A stretch of 64,000 nucleotides of DNA from RUG11551 sp045586185 (GTDB lineage: Bacteria > Planctomycetota > Planctomycetia > Pirellulales > Thermoguttaceae). Under the pieces are notes generated by a model. That model saw nothing but the letters and a program-made list of their open reading frames with translations. It was not told the origin of the DNA and searched no databases. Below, one piece after another: positions 34,088-43,179 of this stretch (positions within the stretch are counted from its first letter, which is position 1; every line of letters starts with the position of its first letter). The translations under genes were made by a program, and so were the position numbers. The stretch lies in the NCBI GenBank assembly GCA_045586185.1, contig JAZMZV010000111.1:1-64000 (forward strand), given 5' to 3'.

Positions 34088-35515
34088 CTAAAAGTTAAAG
34101 TAATTCTTTGCGTTCTTATAGCTGACGTTTTCGACCAGTTCGCCGACCAGGTCGAAGTCGTAGGGAATCAGCCCGTTGGTCATGTCGTTTCCGAGCATGT
34201 TGCACAGGATTCGACGGAAATATTCGTGACGCGTATACGACAGGAACGAACGGCTGTCGGTGAGCATTCCGACGAACAGACTCAAAAGCCCTTCGGCGGA
34301 CAGGATGTTGATTTGGTCTTCCATGCCCTGCTTTTGATCGAGGAACCACCAGCCGCTGCCGTACTGGATTTTGCCGGGATAAGAGCCGTCCTGGAAGTTG
34401 CCGATCATCGTCGCCACCATCGCGTTACAAGCTGGGTTGAGGTTGTACAGAATCGAGCGCGCAAGCTGATCCGTACTGTCCAGCTCGTCGAGAACGGAGG
34501 ACATCGCCAGGCCGGTTTCGCCGTCGGCAATCGAGTCGCAGCCAGCATCGGGTCCGCAAATTTTGTAAATGCGTGACGAGTTGTTTCTCATCGCGCCGAA
34601 ATGGAACTGCTGCGTCCAGCCGAACTTGTGATTGAGCTTGCAGCATTCAATCAAAACCAGCCGGGCGAACCCGTCCGCTTCCTCCGGGGTAATCGGCTGT
34701 TGAGCAATCGCCTTTTTGAGAATCGCGTCCGCCTGCGCGGCTGTGATTTTGGTTTTCGGGAACATGCCCAAGCCGTGATCGGACAGCTTGCAGCCGACCG
34801 ATGCGAAAAACTCGTACCGCTGTTCCAAAGCGGAAAACAGAGCGTCAAAGGTTGCAATCGGCACGCCTGTTACAGATTCCAGCTTTTCCAGCCACGGCAG
34901 AAAGACGTCGGGCTTGTCGATTGCCATCGCCTTGTCCGGACGCATGGTCGGAAGCATCTTCGCCGGGAACGTCGGATCGTTTTTCGCCTTGATGTGATAT
35001 TCGAGCGAATCAACCGGGTCGTCCGTCGTACAGACGGTTTCGACGTTCATGCGCCGCATGATGCCCTGAGCGAAGAATTCCGGCTGAGTCAGCATGACGT
35101 TGCACTTTTCCCAAATCTCCGGCGCGGTTTGAGGGGACAGCAGCGTTTTGATCCCGAACGGGTTGTTCAGTTCCAGCGCCGTCCAATGATACAGCGGGTT
35201 GCGAAGACATTTGACGTACGTTTCCGCCCACTTCTCAAACTTCTCCCAGTCGGACGCGTTCCCGTCCGGCCCCTTCCCGGTTATGTAACGCTCCGCGACG
35301 CCGGCGGTTCGCATGGCTCGCCATTTGTAATGGTCGCCCGCCAGCCAGATGTGCGTCATGTTTCTGTACTGAATGTTGTTCGCCGCCTCGGAGGGAACGA
35401 GATGACAGTGGTAGTCAATAATCGGCTGATTCTCAGCGTATTCGTGATAAAGGCGCTGCGCCGCCGGCGTTTGAAGCAGGAAATCTTCTGTGATAAATGG
35501 TTTGGATTCGTTCAT
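34088..35515 (-). CDS. uxaC: Glucuronate isomerase
   Basis: A 475-residue cytosolic enzyme that converts D-glucuronate to D-fructuronate (and galacturonate to tagaturonate), the first step of uronate breakdown. It is recognised by the UxaC hallmarks PIIDYHCHL near residues 32-40 (metal-binding HxH), NMTHIWLAGDHYKWRAMR near 55-70, VCTTDDPVDSLEYH near 160, QFHFGAMRNNS near 300, and a C-terminal NDMTNGLIP region. Length is normal for the family. On the same strand the glucuronokinase homologue lies upstream and the giant PA14 protein follows after 11 bases. Later steps of the pathway (uxaB, uxuA, kdgK) are not in the window. Confidence 0.95.
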   Translation of the reverse strand: MNESKPFITEDFLLQTPAAQRLYHEYAENQPIIDYHCHLVPSEAANNIQYRNMTHIWLAGDHYKWRAMRTAGVAERYITGKGPDGNASDWEKFEKWAETYVKCLRNPLYHWTALELNNPFGIKTLLSPQTAPEIWEKCNVMLTQPEFFAQGIMRRMNVETVCTTDDPVDSLEYHIKAKNDPTFPAKMLPTMRPDKAMAIDKPDVFLPWLEKLESVTGVPIATFDALFSALEQRYEFFASVGCKLSDHGLGMFPKTKITAAQADAILKKAIAQQPITPEEADGFARLVLIECCKLNHKFGWTQQFHFGAMRNNSSRIYKICGPDAGCDSIADGETGLAMSSVLDELDSTDQLARSILYNLNPACNAMVATMIGNFQDGSYPGKIQYGSGWWFLDQKQGMEDQINILSAEGLLSLFVGMLTDSRSFLSYTRHEYFRRILCNMLGNDMTNGLIPYDFDLVGELVENVSYKNAKNYFNF

Positions 35516-35523
35516 GATGAAAT

Positions 35524-35617
35524 AAGGGAGTAGGGAACAGGAAACAGGGAATAGAGAGTTAGCGCTGCTGACGCGCTTTGCGTAATTTCGAATTCCGCAT
35601 TCCTAATTCCGAATTAT
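35524..35617. repeat. Two heptanucleotide repeat tracts between uxaC and the kinase gene
   Basis: AGGGAGT, AGGGAAC, AGGAAAC, AGGGAAT at 35526-35553, then a second word (AATTCCG, CATTCCT, AATTCCG, AATTATA) at about 35591-35617, where it runs into the 3' end of the kinase gene. Confidence 0.65.
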
Positions 35618-36612
35618 ATTGTTTCTACACTGCATCCCAGCTGCCCGAGACGCTTTTTCAGTTCTGCCAGGATTTTGGCGTTCTGATAAAGTCCGACAAT
35701 GGCTCCGCCCGACCCGGCGAACTTGGCAGACGCGCCGCACTGGCGAGCGACTTCGATCATTTCGACTTGCCCGGCGGGGAGCTTGCAAATGGATCGGCGC
35801 AGATCAAAATTGGCGTCGATGAGTTTGTTGAGCGTTTTGTAGTCGTGGGTTTCAAGCGCCCGTTTGCCGTCAAACGCAATTTGAGCAAAGCGCTTCATGG
35901 CGTTAACGACTGCTGGTTCTCCCATATCGAATCGGGCGCGGAGGTTGTTGTGGAAAATCTCGGTCGGTTCGCTGACGTCCGTCTTGAACGCAACGTACAG
36001 CGGCAAGTCGGACGGAATTGTCATGCGTTTATACGCGCCAAAGGTCAGCCCGTCGACGGTTTTCATCTTCTTTTTGTCGAAGTCCATGTAGACCATGCCC
36101 TCGTACGCCTGAATGACGCGGTCTTGCAGCCCGGCGGTAATGTGAAGTTCCTGCATCTCGACCGACAAAACCAGAGACGCCAGCAGATACGGAGGGATGT
36201 CTACATTATAGAACTTCATCAGCGCCCGCATGGTTGCGGTGATAATGGCGCTGGAACCCGCCATGCCGACCTGTCGGGGAATTTTGGTTTCGTAACGAAT
36301 CGAGAAGTTGCGCTTGTGCAGCGTCTCGCCTTTGGCGTGACAATACTCGACAAACCGTTTAATAGACGCTTTAATCAGACGCACGCCGCCGTAGTACCCG
36401 TGCAGAACGACGTCGTGAACCAGATCGCCGACGGACTCAAACTGGCTCTGGTCTTCCAGACAGGGAACGATTTCCACCTGTTCCCATTCGTACAGCGTTA
36501 CCTGAGCGTAGTACTGCGGAATGCAGACGGAAATCGTCTTGCCGTTATAGCCGTCAGAGGGGTTCCCCAGCAAACCGGCGCGAGCGTATGCTTTTGTTTT
36601 GATTATTTCCAT
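35614..36612 (-). CDS. GHMP kinase, probable glucuronokinase
   Basis: A 332-residue GHMP-fold small-molecule kinase. The start at 36612 is chosen because the conserved fold begins at once (YARAGLLGNPSDGYNGKTIS). The ATP loop is PRQVGMAGSSAIITA near residues 125-140, and the third GHMP motif is KFAGSGGAIVGLY near 296-308. The order of LLGNPSD, GYYGGVRLI, ITAGLQDRVIQAYEGMVYMDF and NFDLRR closely follows what I recall of plant glucuronokinase, which makes glucuronate-1-phosphate for UDP-glucuronate synthesis. Other GHMP sugar kinases (heptose, fucose) are possible. Its place beside uxaC, 98 bases upstream of it on the same strand, supports glucuronate as substrate. Confidence 0.75.
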   Translation of the reverse strand: MEIIKTKAYARAGLLGNPSDGYNGKTISVCIPQYYAQVTLYEWEQVEIVPCLEDQSQFESVGDLVHDVVLHGYYGGVRLIKASIKRFVEYCHAKGETLHKRNFSIRYETKIPRQVGMAGSSAIITATMRALMKFYNVDIPPYLLASLVLSVEMQELHITAGLQDRVIQAYEGMVYMDFDKKKMKTVDGLTFGAYKRMTIPSDLPLYVAFKTDVSEPTEIFHNNLRARFDMGEPAVVNAMKRFAQIAFDGKRALETHDYKTLNKLIDANFDLRRSICKLPAGQVEMIEVARQCGASAKFAGSGGAIVGLYQNAKILAELKKRLGQLGCSVETI

Positions 36613-36671
36613 GTTTGATGTTGTGAGTTGCGACGCTCTATGCGCCAAAGGTCCGGCGATGTAACAGGCGG

Positions 36672-37748
36672 TTAATACTTTCGGGTCAGAACGAACTGAG
36701 CCAGATTCTTCAGCGATTCCCGCGATTCCGCCCCCGCCTCCGAGCAGTCAACCTTTTCAAGCTCTTCCAACGCCAGAGCGACCTGCTTTTCCGCCGCCTT
36801 TCGAGCGAACTCCAGAGCGTTGGTTCGTTTCAGCCACGGCATTAATTCCGCAGCTGGGTTTTCGGAATCTTTAATTGTTGAAGCAATCTCGATTCGCTTT
36901 TCTTCGGAAACGCACTGCAAGGCGTAAATCACCGCCAAAGTCGATTTCTTCTTTTTGATGTCTTGCCCTAACGTTTTGCCGACGACCTTTTCGTTGCCGG
37001 AGACGTCCAGCAAATCGTCGACAATCTGAAACGCGGTTCCCAAATGAAGACCAAAGCGCCCCAGGCTGTCAACCGTTTCCGGCGCTGCGTTGGCGAACAT
37101 CGCGCCCAGCCGACACGAACATTCAATCAGCGCTGCGGTCTTCCCTTCGATTATTTTATAATACAACCCTTCGTCAAGATCGATTGTTCCCCGGTTGACT
37201 TCCTGACGCAGTTCGCCCAGACAGAGCTTTTCGCTGGTGGCAGCAATGAGATTGAACGCGTCGAAATTCTCCAACGAAGCAGTCAGCTTCATGGCTTTGG
37301 AAACGATCAAATCTCCCAGCAGAACCGCCGCCTCGTTGTCCCATCGGGCGTTGATAGTGGCTTCATGACGACGCAGCGTTGCCTCGTCCAGGACGTCGTC
37401 GTGAACCAAAGACGCAGTGTGAACCAGTTCCATAATGGTTGCGCAGGTGATGTGTTTCGGGACAATCTCTCCGCACAGCTGAGCGCACAGCAGCGTCAGG
37501 GCGGGTCGCATTCGCTTTCCCGACAAGTGTCGGCATTGATCGAACAGTTTTTTCAGCTGATCATCCTTGCTGGTTAGCTCCTTTTTGATTTGGCGTTCGG
37601 TTTCAGCCAACGCGTCTTGAATAGGGGCGTACAGCGACGACATATTGTTTTTAGCGTTCGGTTCAGACGGTTTAGCGGCGGCAGAGGGGTCTGACGTCGA
37701 TTCTTCCGAAAGCGCGGCGGGATCCGTTGCGTTCTCAGGCTCGTTCAT
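36672..37748 (-). CDS. Polyprenyl diphosphate synthase (IspB/octaprenyl type)
   Basis: A 358-residue trans-isoprenyl diphosphate synthase that elongates farnesyl diphosphate for quinone or carrier-lipid side chains. First Asp-rich motif LVHDDVLDEA near residues 115-124; second motif DDLLDVSGNE near 241-250; GKRMRPAL near 75-82 binds isopentenyl diphosphate. An unusual 35-residue Ala/Ser/Pro/Glu-rich N-terminal extension precedes MSSLYAPIQDAL; translation may instead begin at that inner Met (37643). Product length cannot be read from the sequence. It ends 59 bases before the glucuronokinase homologue, so it may head that transcript, but a functional link is not obvious. Confidence 0.88.
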   Translation of the reverse strand: MNEPENATDPAALSEESTSDPSAAAKPSEPNAKNNMSSLYAPIQDALAETERQIKKELTSKDDQLKKLFDQCRHLSGKRMRPALTLLCAQLCGEIVPKHITCATIMELVHTASLVHDDVLDEATLRRHEATINARWDNEAAVLLGDLIVSKAMKLTASLENFDAFNLIAATSEKLCLGELRQEVNRGTIDLDEGLYYKIIEGKTAALIECSCRLGAMFANAAPETVDSLGRFGLHLGTAFQIVDDLLDVSGNEKVVGKTLGQDIKKKKSTLAVIYALQCVSEEKRIEIASTIKDSENPAAELMPWLKRTNALEFARKAAEKQVALALEELEKVDCSEAGAESRESLKNLAQFVLTRKY

Positions 37749-38106
37749 GGATCTTTACTCTAAAGGTTTATAATTCAAATACAATAACAAAATCAGACTG
37801 CTTTAAAAACAATGGTACATAGCTCGGAACGTCGTTTCCCAACGGCGAGTAACTCGAAGCGTGCAATCTATTATTCAATACTATATATTTTAACATAAAA
37901 ATGAGCGTATCGAGAGCCGCGCCCGTAATTTAAGGTAAAAAATCAGAAAAAGAGAACTCGGATTGCGCTTTTGGACAAGTTATTCGGATTATACCGATTG
38001 CGGACAATAATTAATTTGACGGAATTTAAATTGACAGAAGCGCTGTTCTTTTTTCCCTTTTGATATACATTTTAACTTTTTGACCGTTTAGCGATTCAGC
38101 CCCCCC
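37749..38106. other. Intergenic stretch between polyprenyl synthase and tRNA-Lys
   Basis: AT-rich DNA with no gene on either strand. It should hold the promoter of the leftward polyprenyl synthase gene, but no clean hexamer pair was found. A C run stands at 38101-38106. Confidence 0.5.
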
Positions 38107-38133
38107 TTGTAAATTCTAAATTTTAGCTATAAT
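38107..38133 (+). promoter_or_regulatory. Predicted promoter of tRNA-Lys
   Basis: TTGTAA (38107-38112) and a perfect TATAAT (38128-38133) are 15 bases apart, 40 bases before the tRNA. The spacing is short, but the -10 is ideal. Confidence 0.55.
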
Positions 38134-38173
38134 GTATTTACTTTTTGTGATTCTCCATTTTCACGGAAGTGAT

Positions 38174-38246
38174 GGGGGTGTAGCTCAGTTGGTAGAGCAA
38201 AGCACTTTTAATGCTTAGGTCTCGGGTTCGAGCCCCGACACCCTCA
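38174..38246 (+). tRNA. tRNA-Lys(TTT)
   Basis: A 73-base cloverleaf: acceptor GGGGGTG with CACCCTC, D arm TAGCTCAGTTGGTAGAGCA, anticodon stem AGCAC/ATGCT with loop CTTTTAA, T loop TTCGAGC. CCA is not encoded. It marks the left side of the defence-gene block. Confidence 0.92.
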
Positions 38247-38303
38247 GATTTTTCTTTACTTACGATAAGTTCTTGAATTTTCTTAAGTTAAGCTGAATTA
38301 CTC

Positions 38304-38696
38304 ATGAGATCATTTATTAGATTTTTTGCTCCGCGAAAGAAAATCAACTACGAGATTCAGTTTGATTCTTTTACCGTTTCTTTGATTGCTAACGAGTCTG
38401 AACAGGAATGGACGTTCCGTTGGAGCGAGCTGGTTTATATCGCCGTGGGGACGCTGGACGCCGATCCCTGGTTCGACGACTATTTTCTTATTTTTAAAAC
38501 GAGCAAGTCTGACGAATTACTTACCGCGTCGCTTGACTACAAGGGCTGCTCAAAACTGTTTGACTATATCGAAAAAGAATATCTTTCCGGTCTGGATTTA
38601 AAAGACCGGCTGGCAAACTGTACTCAACGCGCTTCCAAAATCCTCTGGCCGCCAGAACTGGCAGAGCGTTCCGTTCCGGAATGGGCGCAGGATTGA
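38304..38696 (+). CDS. Small uncharacterised protein
   Basis: A 130-residue protein of unknown function. The pattern of short beta strands (INYEIQFDSFTVSLIANE, WTFRWSELVYIAVGTLD, DYFLIFKTSKSDELLTASLD) followed by a helix (CSKLFDYIEKEYL) resembles immunity-like or PH-like small folds found beside toxins, but no family can be named. It has no signal peptide or membrane segment, so it is probably cytosolic. It starts 58 bases after tRNA-Lys. Codon use fits the chromosomal genes rather than the AT-rich genes that follow. Confidence 0.65.
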   Translation: MRSFIRFFAPRKKINYEIQFDSFTVSLIANESEQEWTFRWSELVYIAVGTLDADPWFDDYFLIFKTSKSDELLTASLDYKGCSKLFDYIEKEYLSGLDLKDRLANCTQRASKILWPPELAERSVPEWAQD

Positions 38697-38848
38697 CGAG
38701 GATTACACATAAATTTGCTTGGTATCAGATAAACTTTTTTACGCAATTCTGTCTTTTCGAGAAAAATTTTTTAATGTTATTCACCCTTTAGAAATAATTT
38801 ATCGTATAATACAAGAGGATTAATATTGCGCGAATATGCTTTTTTGCT

Positions 38849-40012
38849 ATGATAGCAAAAAACACAAACAATAAAATGGGAGCTAATATTGCATTAAAGC
38901 CGGACGTTATTCAGTGGGCAATACAAAGATCTGGGTTGTCTGAAGAGAAAATATATAAAAAGTATCCCAAACTGAAAAACGATTCTCCCAGTCTAACTCT
39001 TAAGCAATTAAAAGATTTCGCTAAAGATGTCCGCGCTCCATTTGTCGATTTGCTTTTGGGAACAATACCGCCAGATGCAGAGTTGCCAATTCCTGATTTT
39101 AGAACTCAAGGCGACAAACCAATCCAAAAACCCAGTCAAAATCTACTGGATATTATCTGGATTATGAGAAAACGCCAAGAGTGGATGCGAGATTATTTAA
39201 TATCTCAGCAGGCGCAGCCTCTTTCGTTTATTGGAAGCCTGAGAAGAGTAAACAATCCAAAGTCGGCGGCAGTAAAAATCAGAGAAATTCTTGGTATTGA
39301 AGCGGATTGGAAGCAAGACGCTCCTCAGTCGAACTACCAATTAAAATATTTTCGAGAAAAGATGGAAAATATTGGGGTTATGGTATTCTTGGAAAGCAGT
39401 TTGAATTCTAAACAACAATTCGATCTAAAAGAATTCCGCGGTTTTGTTTTGAATGATAATATTGCCCCATTTTTGTTTGTCAATGCCGCAGATTCTAAAT
39501 CGGCTCAACTGTTTACGATAGTACATGAATTCGTTCATCTTTGCAAAGGAGATGGCGGTTTGATTGATATGGACAACGAAAAAACAGCCGAGTCTTTTTG
39601 CAATCAAACTGCAGCAGAAATTCTGCTTCCTGAAAAGCCATTTATAACCAAGTGGAATGAAAATGTAAATAAAAGATATCAGTTCAATGAGAATGTCAAT
39701 TCAATTGCCAGGAATTATGGCGTCAGTTCGCTTGTCGTTGCTCGCCGTGCAAAAGATTGTCTTCTGATTACGAAAGATGAATACTGGGATTTTTACAATA
39801 ATCAAGTAAATATAAACTATAATCAAAAGAAATCGGGTGGCGGTGATTTCTACAAGAAAAAGCGTTATCAATTATCCAGTAATTTCAGTTATTCTGTCAT
39901 AATTGCAGAAAAATATGGTCAGATAACGTTTCGTGAAGCATTTAACTTGCTGGGGTTGTCAAGCGCTACATTTGATAAATTTTCAAATTACATTACTGGA
40001 GACGTTCGATGA
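38849..40012 (+). CDS. ImmA/IrrE-type metallopeptidase with N-terminal helix-turn-helix-like region
   Basis: A 387-residue protein of the COG2856-type group. The N-terminal segment (DVIQWAIQRSGLSEEKIYKKYPKL) resembles the XRE-like or degenerate HTH start of these proteins. The zinc-peptidase core is FTIVHEFVHLCKGDGG near residues 226-241 (HExxH), with ESFCNQTAAEILLP supplying the third-ligand region. Such proteins cleave repressors or act as the antitoxin/regulator paired with a DUF4411 PIN-like toxin. Here the stop overlaps by 4 bases (ATGA) the start of a DUF4411 gene that is now broken. The DNA is AT-rich, suggesting transfer. The start could be the Met at 38876 instead. Confidence 0.85.
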   Translation: MIAKNTNNKMGANIALKPDVIQWAIQRSGLSEEKIYKKYPKLKNDSPSLTLKQLKDFAKDVRAPFVDLLLGTIPPDAELPIPDFRTQGDKPIQKPSQNLLDIIWIMRKRQEWMRDYLISQQAQPLSFIGSLRRVNNPKSAAVKIREILGIEADWKQDAPQSNYQLKYFREKMENIGVMVFLESSLNSKQQFDLKEFRGFVLNDNIAPFLFVNAADSKSAQLFTIVHEFVHLCKGDGGLIDMDNEKTAESFCNQTAAEILLPEKPFITKWNENVNKRYQFNENVNSIARNYGVSSLVVARRAKDCLLITKDEYWDFYNNQVNINYNQKKSGGGDFYKKKRYQLSSNFSYSVIIAEKYGQITFREAFNLLGLSSATFDKFSNYITGDVR

Positions 40013-40569
40013 GTCTTTTTGATTACGATGAAAGAGGGATTAGAAGAACCCAGTATGTGTTAGACTCCAATTATTTTATTGGATCTGCACGCCATTATTA
40101 CGATATGGGTATTTTTCCTTGTTTCTGGAAATGGACAGAAAGACGTTTTCAAGACCATTCTTTTATTATCATAGATAAGGTATAATAAGAACTATTAGAC
40201 GGCTCTGATGAATTAGTTCCTTGGGTAAAAGGAAGTCTTAAACATTTTATTGTTAAAACTGACAACCAAGAAATTACAGATTCATTTTTCTATACTATGG
40301 AATATATTAGAGGATTATCATTATCCAATCGTAAACGTTATGAAAATAATGCTGTAAACGATTTCTCTTATGATGCAGATCCTTGGCTAATTGCTTACGC
40401 AAGAATCAATCCGAATGTTTGTATTGTAACAGACGAAATACCAGAAACAAGAAAAACAAGAGTTAAAATTCCTGAAATTTGTAGAGAAATGCGCCTTCAG
40501 TATATGAAAACCGAGGATGTATTAAAACAATTTCAGCCTGTTTTTGACTGTGATGATTTTGACAAATAG
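40009..40569 (+). pseudogene. DUF4411 (PIN-like) toxin gene interrupted by two in-frame stops
   Basis: Reading from the ATG that overlaps the metallopeptidase stop gives RTQYVLDSNYFIGSARHYYD and FIIIDKV, then TAATAA at about 40183-40188. The same frame continues ELLDGSDELVPWVKGSL to DADPWLIAYARI, VTDEIPETRKTRVKIPEIC and a final stop at 40567-40569. Start and end match the DUF4411 PIN-fold layout (DSNYFI with the first acidic residue; DPWLIAYA with a later one). The two stop codons replace the residues expected between IDKV and ELL in intact relatives, so these are point changes, not a frameshift. Only a 58-residue N-terminal piece or an internal restart at 40297 could be made. Confidence 0.85.
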
Positions 40570-40673
40570 CGTTATAGAACTATTATAAACTGCCAAGAAT
40601 ACAATATTGGATGTACTCCCTTTGAGTATTATAGACAGAAATCTTAAACAAGAAAAATCAGGAAATATCGAAA

Positions 40674-43175
40674 ATGGCAAAAAAGACGTCAGCGCAGCGC
40701 AGTTCCGGGCCGTATCCTCTCAATATTCGTGAAGAAGAGCTGAAAAACAAAGTGGCGCACGATTATTTCGGCGATTATGACACCACTAAAATTATCGGCA
40801 ATATAGACTTCTGCATTGCTAAAGTTACTGAAAGAACAAAGGGCGAACAGAAAACCTTTTTCGAAGATTTGAACGAGGTGCAGTCTCTGTTTTGGGCGGA
40901 AGCGAAAAAGGGCGCGAAAAAAGACGTCTTTGAATCGCTCGTGCAGCTTATTCTCACGATTGGCAAGTCGCGCGTTTATGAGAATCGGCTGCCGCCGCTG
41001 TTTTTGGGCGCGTTCGACGCTGAAAAAATCGTTTTTATCCCGTATCTTTCCATTGCCGGCGTATTTGTTCAAAATGACTTCAACTGGAACGTAACGCCGT
41101 CAGACCACAAAACCAAAGAATTCCAGCAGGTTTATCGAACGGTAAAAATCGACCTGGCGAACAACGCGCGTCTGTTTCATTTTGGAGAGGACGACTCGCA
41201 GCTTCGCAAGTTTATAAAAGCCAATTTCAAGCTCGGGCGAACCGGCGTACAGAGCATCAATATAACCAAAAACAATTTTACGACGATCTATCTGAAATGG
41301 CTCAAACACGTTAAGCCGACAATCGACATTGATTGGGACAAAGCCAAAAAGAACGGCATTCTCGACGCGGACTTTTATCTGGCGGATCTGCTGTCGAAAG
41401 ACAACGAAAGCATTAAAGACTCGCTCAACGTTCTGTTACATTCCGACCATTACGTGATGAACCGCGGCGTAGACGAGATGGGTCTGAAACTGACGTCTAC
41501 CATTGCGTTCAGCGACAACCAAAAGGCGTACCGCGAATTCTGGAACGTCTACAACCGACCGCCGCGAAAGGAGTTCTGGGACTATATCGTTCAGCGTCGC
41601 GACCTGCTCACACCGCAGGACGTCCGGGAGCGCAAAGGCTCGTTCTTTACGCCTCAGCAATGGGTAGAACTGTCGCAGCAGTACCTTGCCGACGTTCTGG
41701 GCGAAAACTGGCAGGACGAATATTACATCTGGGACTGCGCCGGCGGAACGGGCAACCTGCTTGCCGGTCTGACCAACAAATACAATATCTGGGCGTCCAC
41801 GCTCGACCAGCAGGACGTCGACGTCATGTACGACCGCATTGACAACGGAGCCAACCTGCTCAAAAGTCACGTTTTCCAGTTCGATTTTCTCAACGACGAT
41901 TTCGATTCCGACAAAGTTCCTGCTGACCTCAAAAACATCCTTTCCGACCCGAAGAAGCGAAAAAAGCTGGTAATTTACATCAATCCGCCGTATGCGGAAA
42001 CGATGAGTTATGGGACAAAATCAAAAGCCGGTCTGCATGTTTCAAAAGTAAATGAAAAGTATAAAAAGGAATTAGGTCAATGTGCAAATAGAGAATTATT
42101 TGCTCAGTTTTTTATGAGAATTTATAAAGAATGCGGTAATTGTATTCTTGCTGAATTTTCTAAGCTAAAAATATTTCAAGCTCCGCATTTTGAAACCTTT
42201 AGAAATGTTTTTTTGGCTAAGATTAAAGCTGCATTTCTCACACCAGCAAATTCTTTTGATAATGTGAAAGGTGAATTTCCAATTGGTTTTTTTATATGGG
42301 ATACAAGTATAAAAGATAGTATATCTTCTATCATTGCAGACGTCTATAATATCAAGGGCGATAAAATTGGTAAAAAACACGTATATAATTATTCAAACTG
42401 TAAAACTATAAATGAATGGTTTATAACAACCAGAAATAGAAATGAAAATCTTCAACTTGGTTTTATGGCTTGTCTTGGCAATGATTTTCAACAACAAAAA
42501 GTTAATTACATTTTGAGTAAAAAGGAGATTATGAAATCTCCGCGAGGTTCTTATGTTACAGATAAGAATCTAATTGAGACAGGCGTCTATTTAGCAGTAC
42601 GTCAATGCATAGATGCAACGTGGCTTAATGACCGCGACCAGTTTTTGTATCCCAATGACGGCTGGGAATCGGATTCAGAATTTCAAACTGATTGTTTGAT
42701 TTATACGTTATTCCACGGACAAAATCGAATTACCAGCTCCCAGGGCGTCAACCATTGGATTCCGTTTTCTGAGCAGGAAGTTGACGCTAGAGATACGTTC
42801 GCGTCGCATTTTATGACTGATTTTCTTTCTGGAAAAATCACGATGGAAAGTCCGGAGGGAGGGTTGTTCGCGTCCGCTCAAAAGCCGAAAAAGCTTAAGC
42901 TGAAGTATTCCAGCGAGGCAAAGGCGGTTTTAAAAGCGGGGCGCGAGTTGTGGCGATATTATCACGCGACCGCGGCTAAATCGAAATACAACGTCAACGC
43001 CTCTTTATACGACATCAAAGAGTATTTTCAGGGACGCAACGACAAGGGCAAGATGAACAACAGCAGTTCCGACGAACGGTATAACGAACTGATTGGAAAT
43101 CTGCGTTCTGCCCTGAAAGATTTGGCAAAACAAATCGAACCAAAAGTTTACGAATACGGGTTCTTGAGGGAGTAG
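40674..43175 (+). CDS. N6-adenine DNA methyltransferase, possibly a fused restriction-modification enzyme
   Basis: An 833-residue gamma-type DNA methyltransferase. SAM motif I is WDCAGGTGNLLAGL near residues 357-370, and the catalytic motif IV is INPPYAET near 437-444. An N-terminal domain of about 300 residues holds IDFCIAK followed about 30 residues later by FWAEAKKG, which has the D..ExK spacing of a PD-(D/E)xK nuclease. If active, this would be a type IIG-like enzyme that cuts and methylates; if not, a solitary methyltransferase. No separate nuclease gene is adjacent. The segment just after NPPY (about 42003-42600, residues 443-642) is much AT-richer than the rest and probably is the exchanged target-recognition part. 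It follows the broken toxin gene on the same strand. Confidence 0.8.
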   Translation: MAKKTSAQRSSGPYPLNIREEELKNKVAHDYFGDYDTTKIIGNIDFCIAKVTERTKGEQKTFFEDLNEVQSLFWAEAKKGAKKDVFESLVQLILTIGKSRVYENRLPPLFLGAFDAEKIVFIPYLSIAGVFVQNDFNWNVTPSDHKTKEFQQVYRTVKIDLANNARLFHFGEDDSQLRKFIKANFKLGRTGVQSINITKNNFTTIYLKWLKHVKPTIDIDWDKAKKNGILDADFYLADLLSKDNESIKDSLNVLLHSDHYVMNRGVDEMGLKLTSTIAFSDNQKAYREFWNVYNRPPRKEFWDYIVQRRDLLTPQDVRERKGSFFTPQQWVELSQQYLADVLGENWQDEYYIWDCAGGTGNLLAGLTNKYNIWASTLDQQDVDVMYDRIDNGANLLKSHVFQFDFLNDDFDSDKVPADLKNILSDPKKRKKLVIYINPPYAETMSYGTKSKAGLHVSKVNEKYKKELGQCANRELFAQFFMRIYKECGNCILAEFSKLKIFQAPHFETFRNVFLAKIKAAFLTPANSFDNVKGEFPIGFFIWDTSIKDSISSIIADVYNIKGDKIGKKHVYNYSNCKTINEWFITTRNRNENLQLGFMACLGNDFQQQKVNYILSKKEIMKSPRGSYVTDKNLIETGVYLAVRQCIDATWLNDRDQFLYPNDGWESDSEFQTDCLIYTLFHGQNRITSSQGVNHWIPFSEQEVDARDTFASHFMTDFLSGKITMESPEGGLFASAQKPKKLKLKYSSEAKAVLKAGRELWRYYHATAAKSKYNVNASLYDIKEYFQGRNDKGKMNNSSSDERYNELIGNLRSALKDLAKQIEPKVYEYGFLRE

Positions 43176-43179
43176 AGGG

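Noticed and set aside
35578..36618. 346-codon plus-strand open frame opposite the glucuronokinase homologue
   Set aside because: It mirrors a well-conserved kinase on the other strand, has no ribosome site, and its sequence has no family features; GC-rich third positions create such antisense frames.
40183..40188. Stop-codon recoding (selenocysteine or pyrrolysine) in the DUF4411 gene
   Set aside because: The stops are TAA TAA; recoding uses TGA or TAG and no insertion structure is seen.
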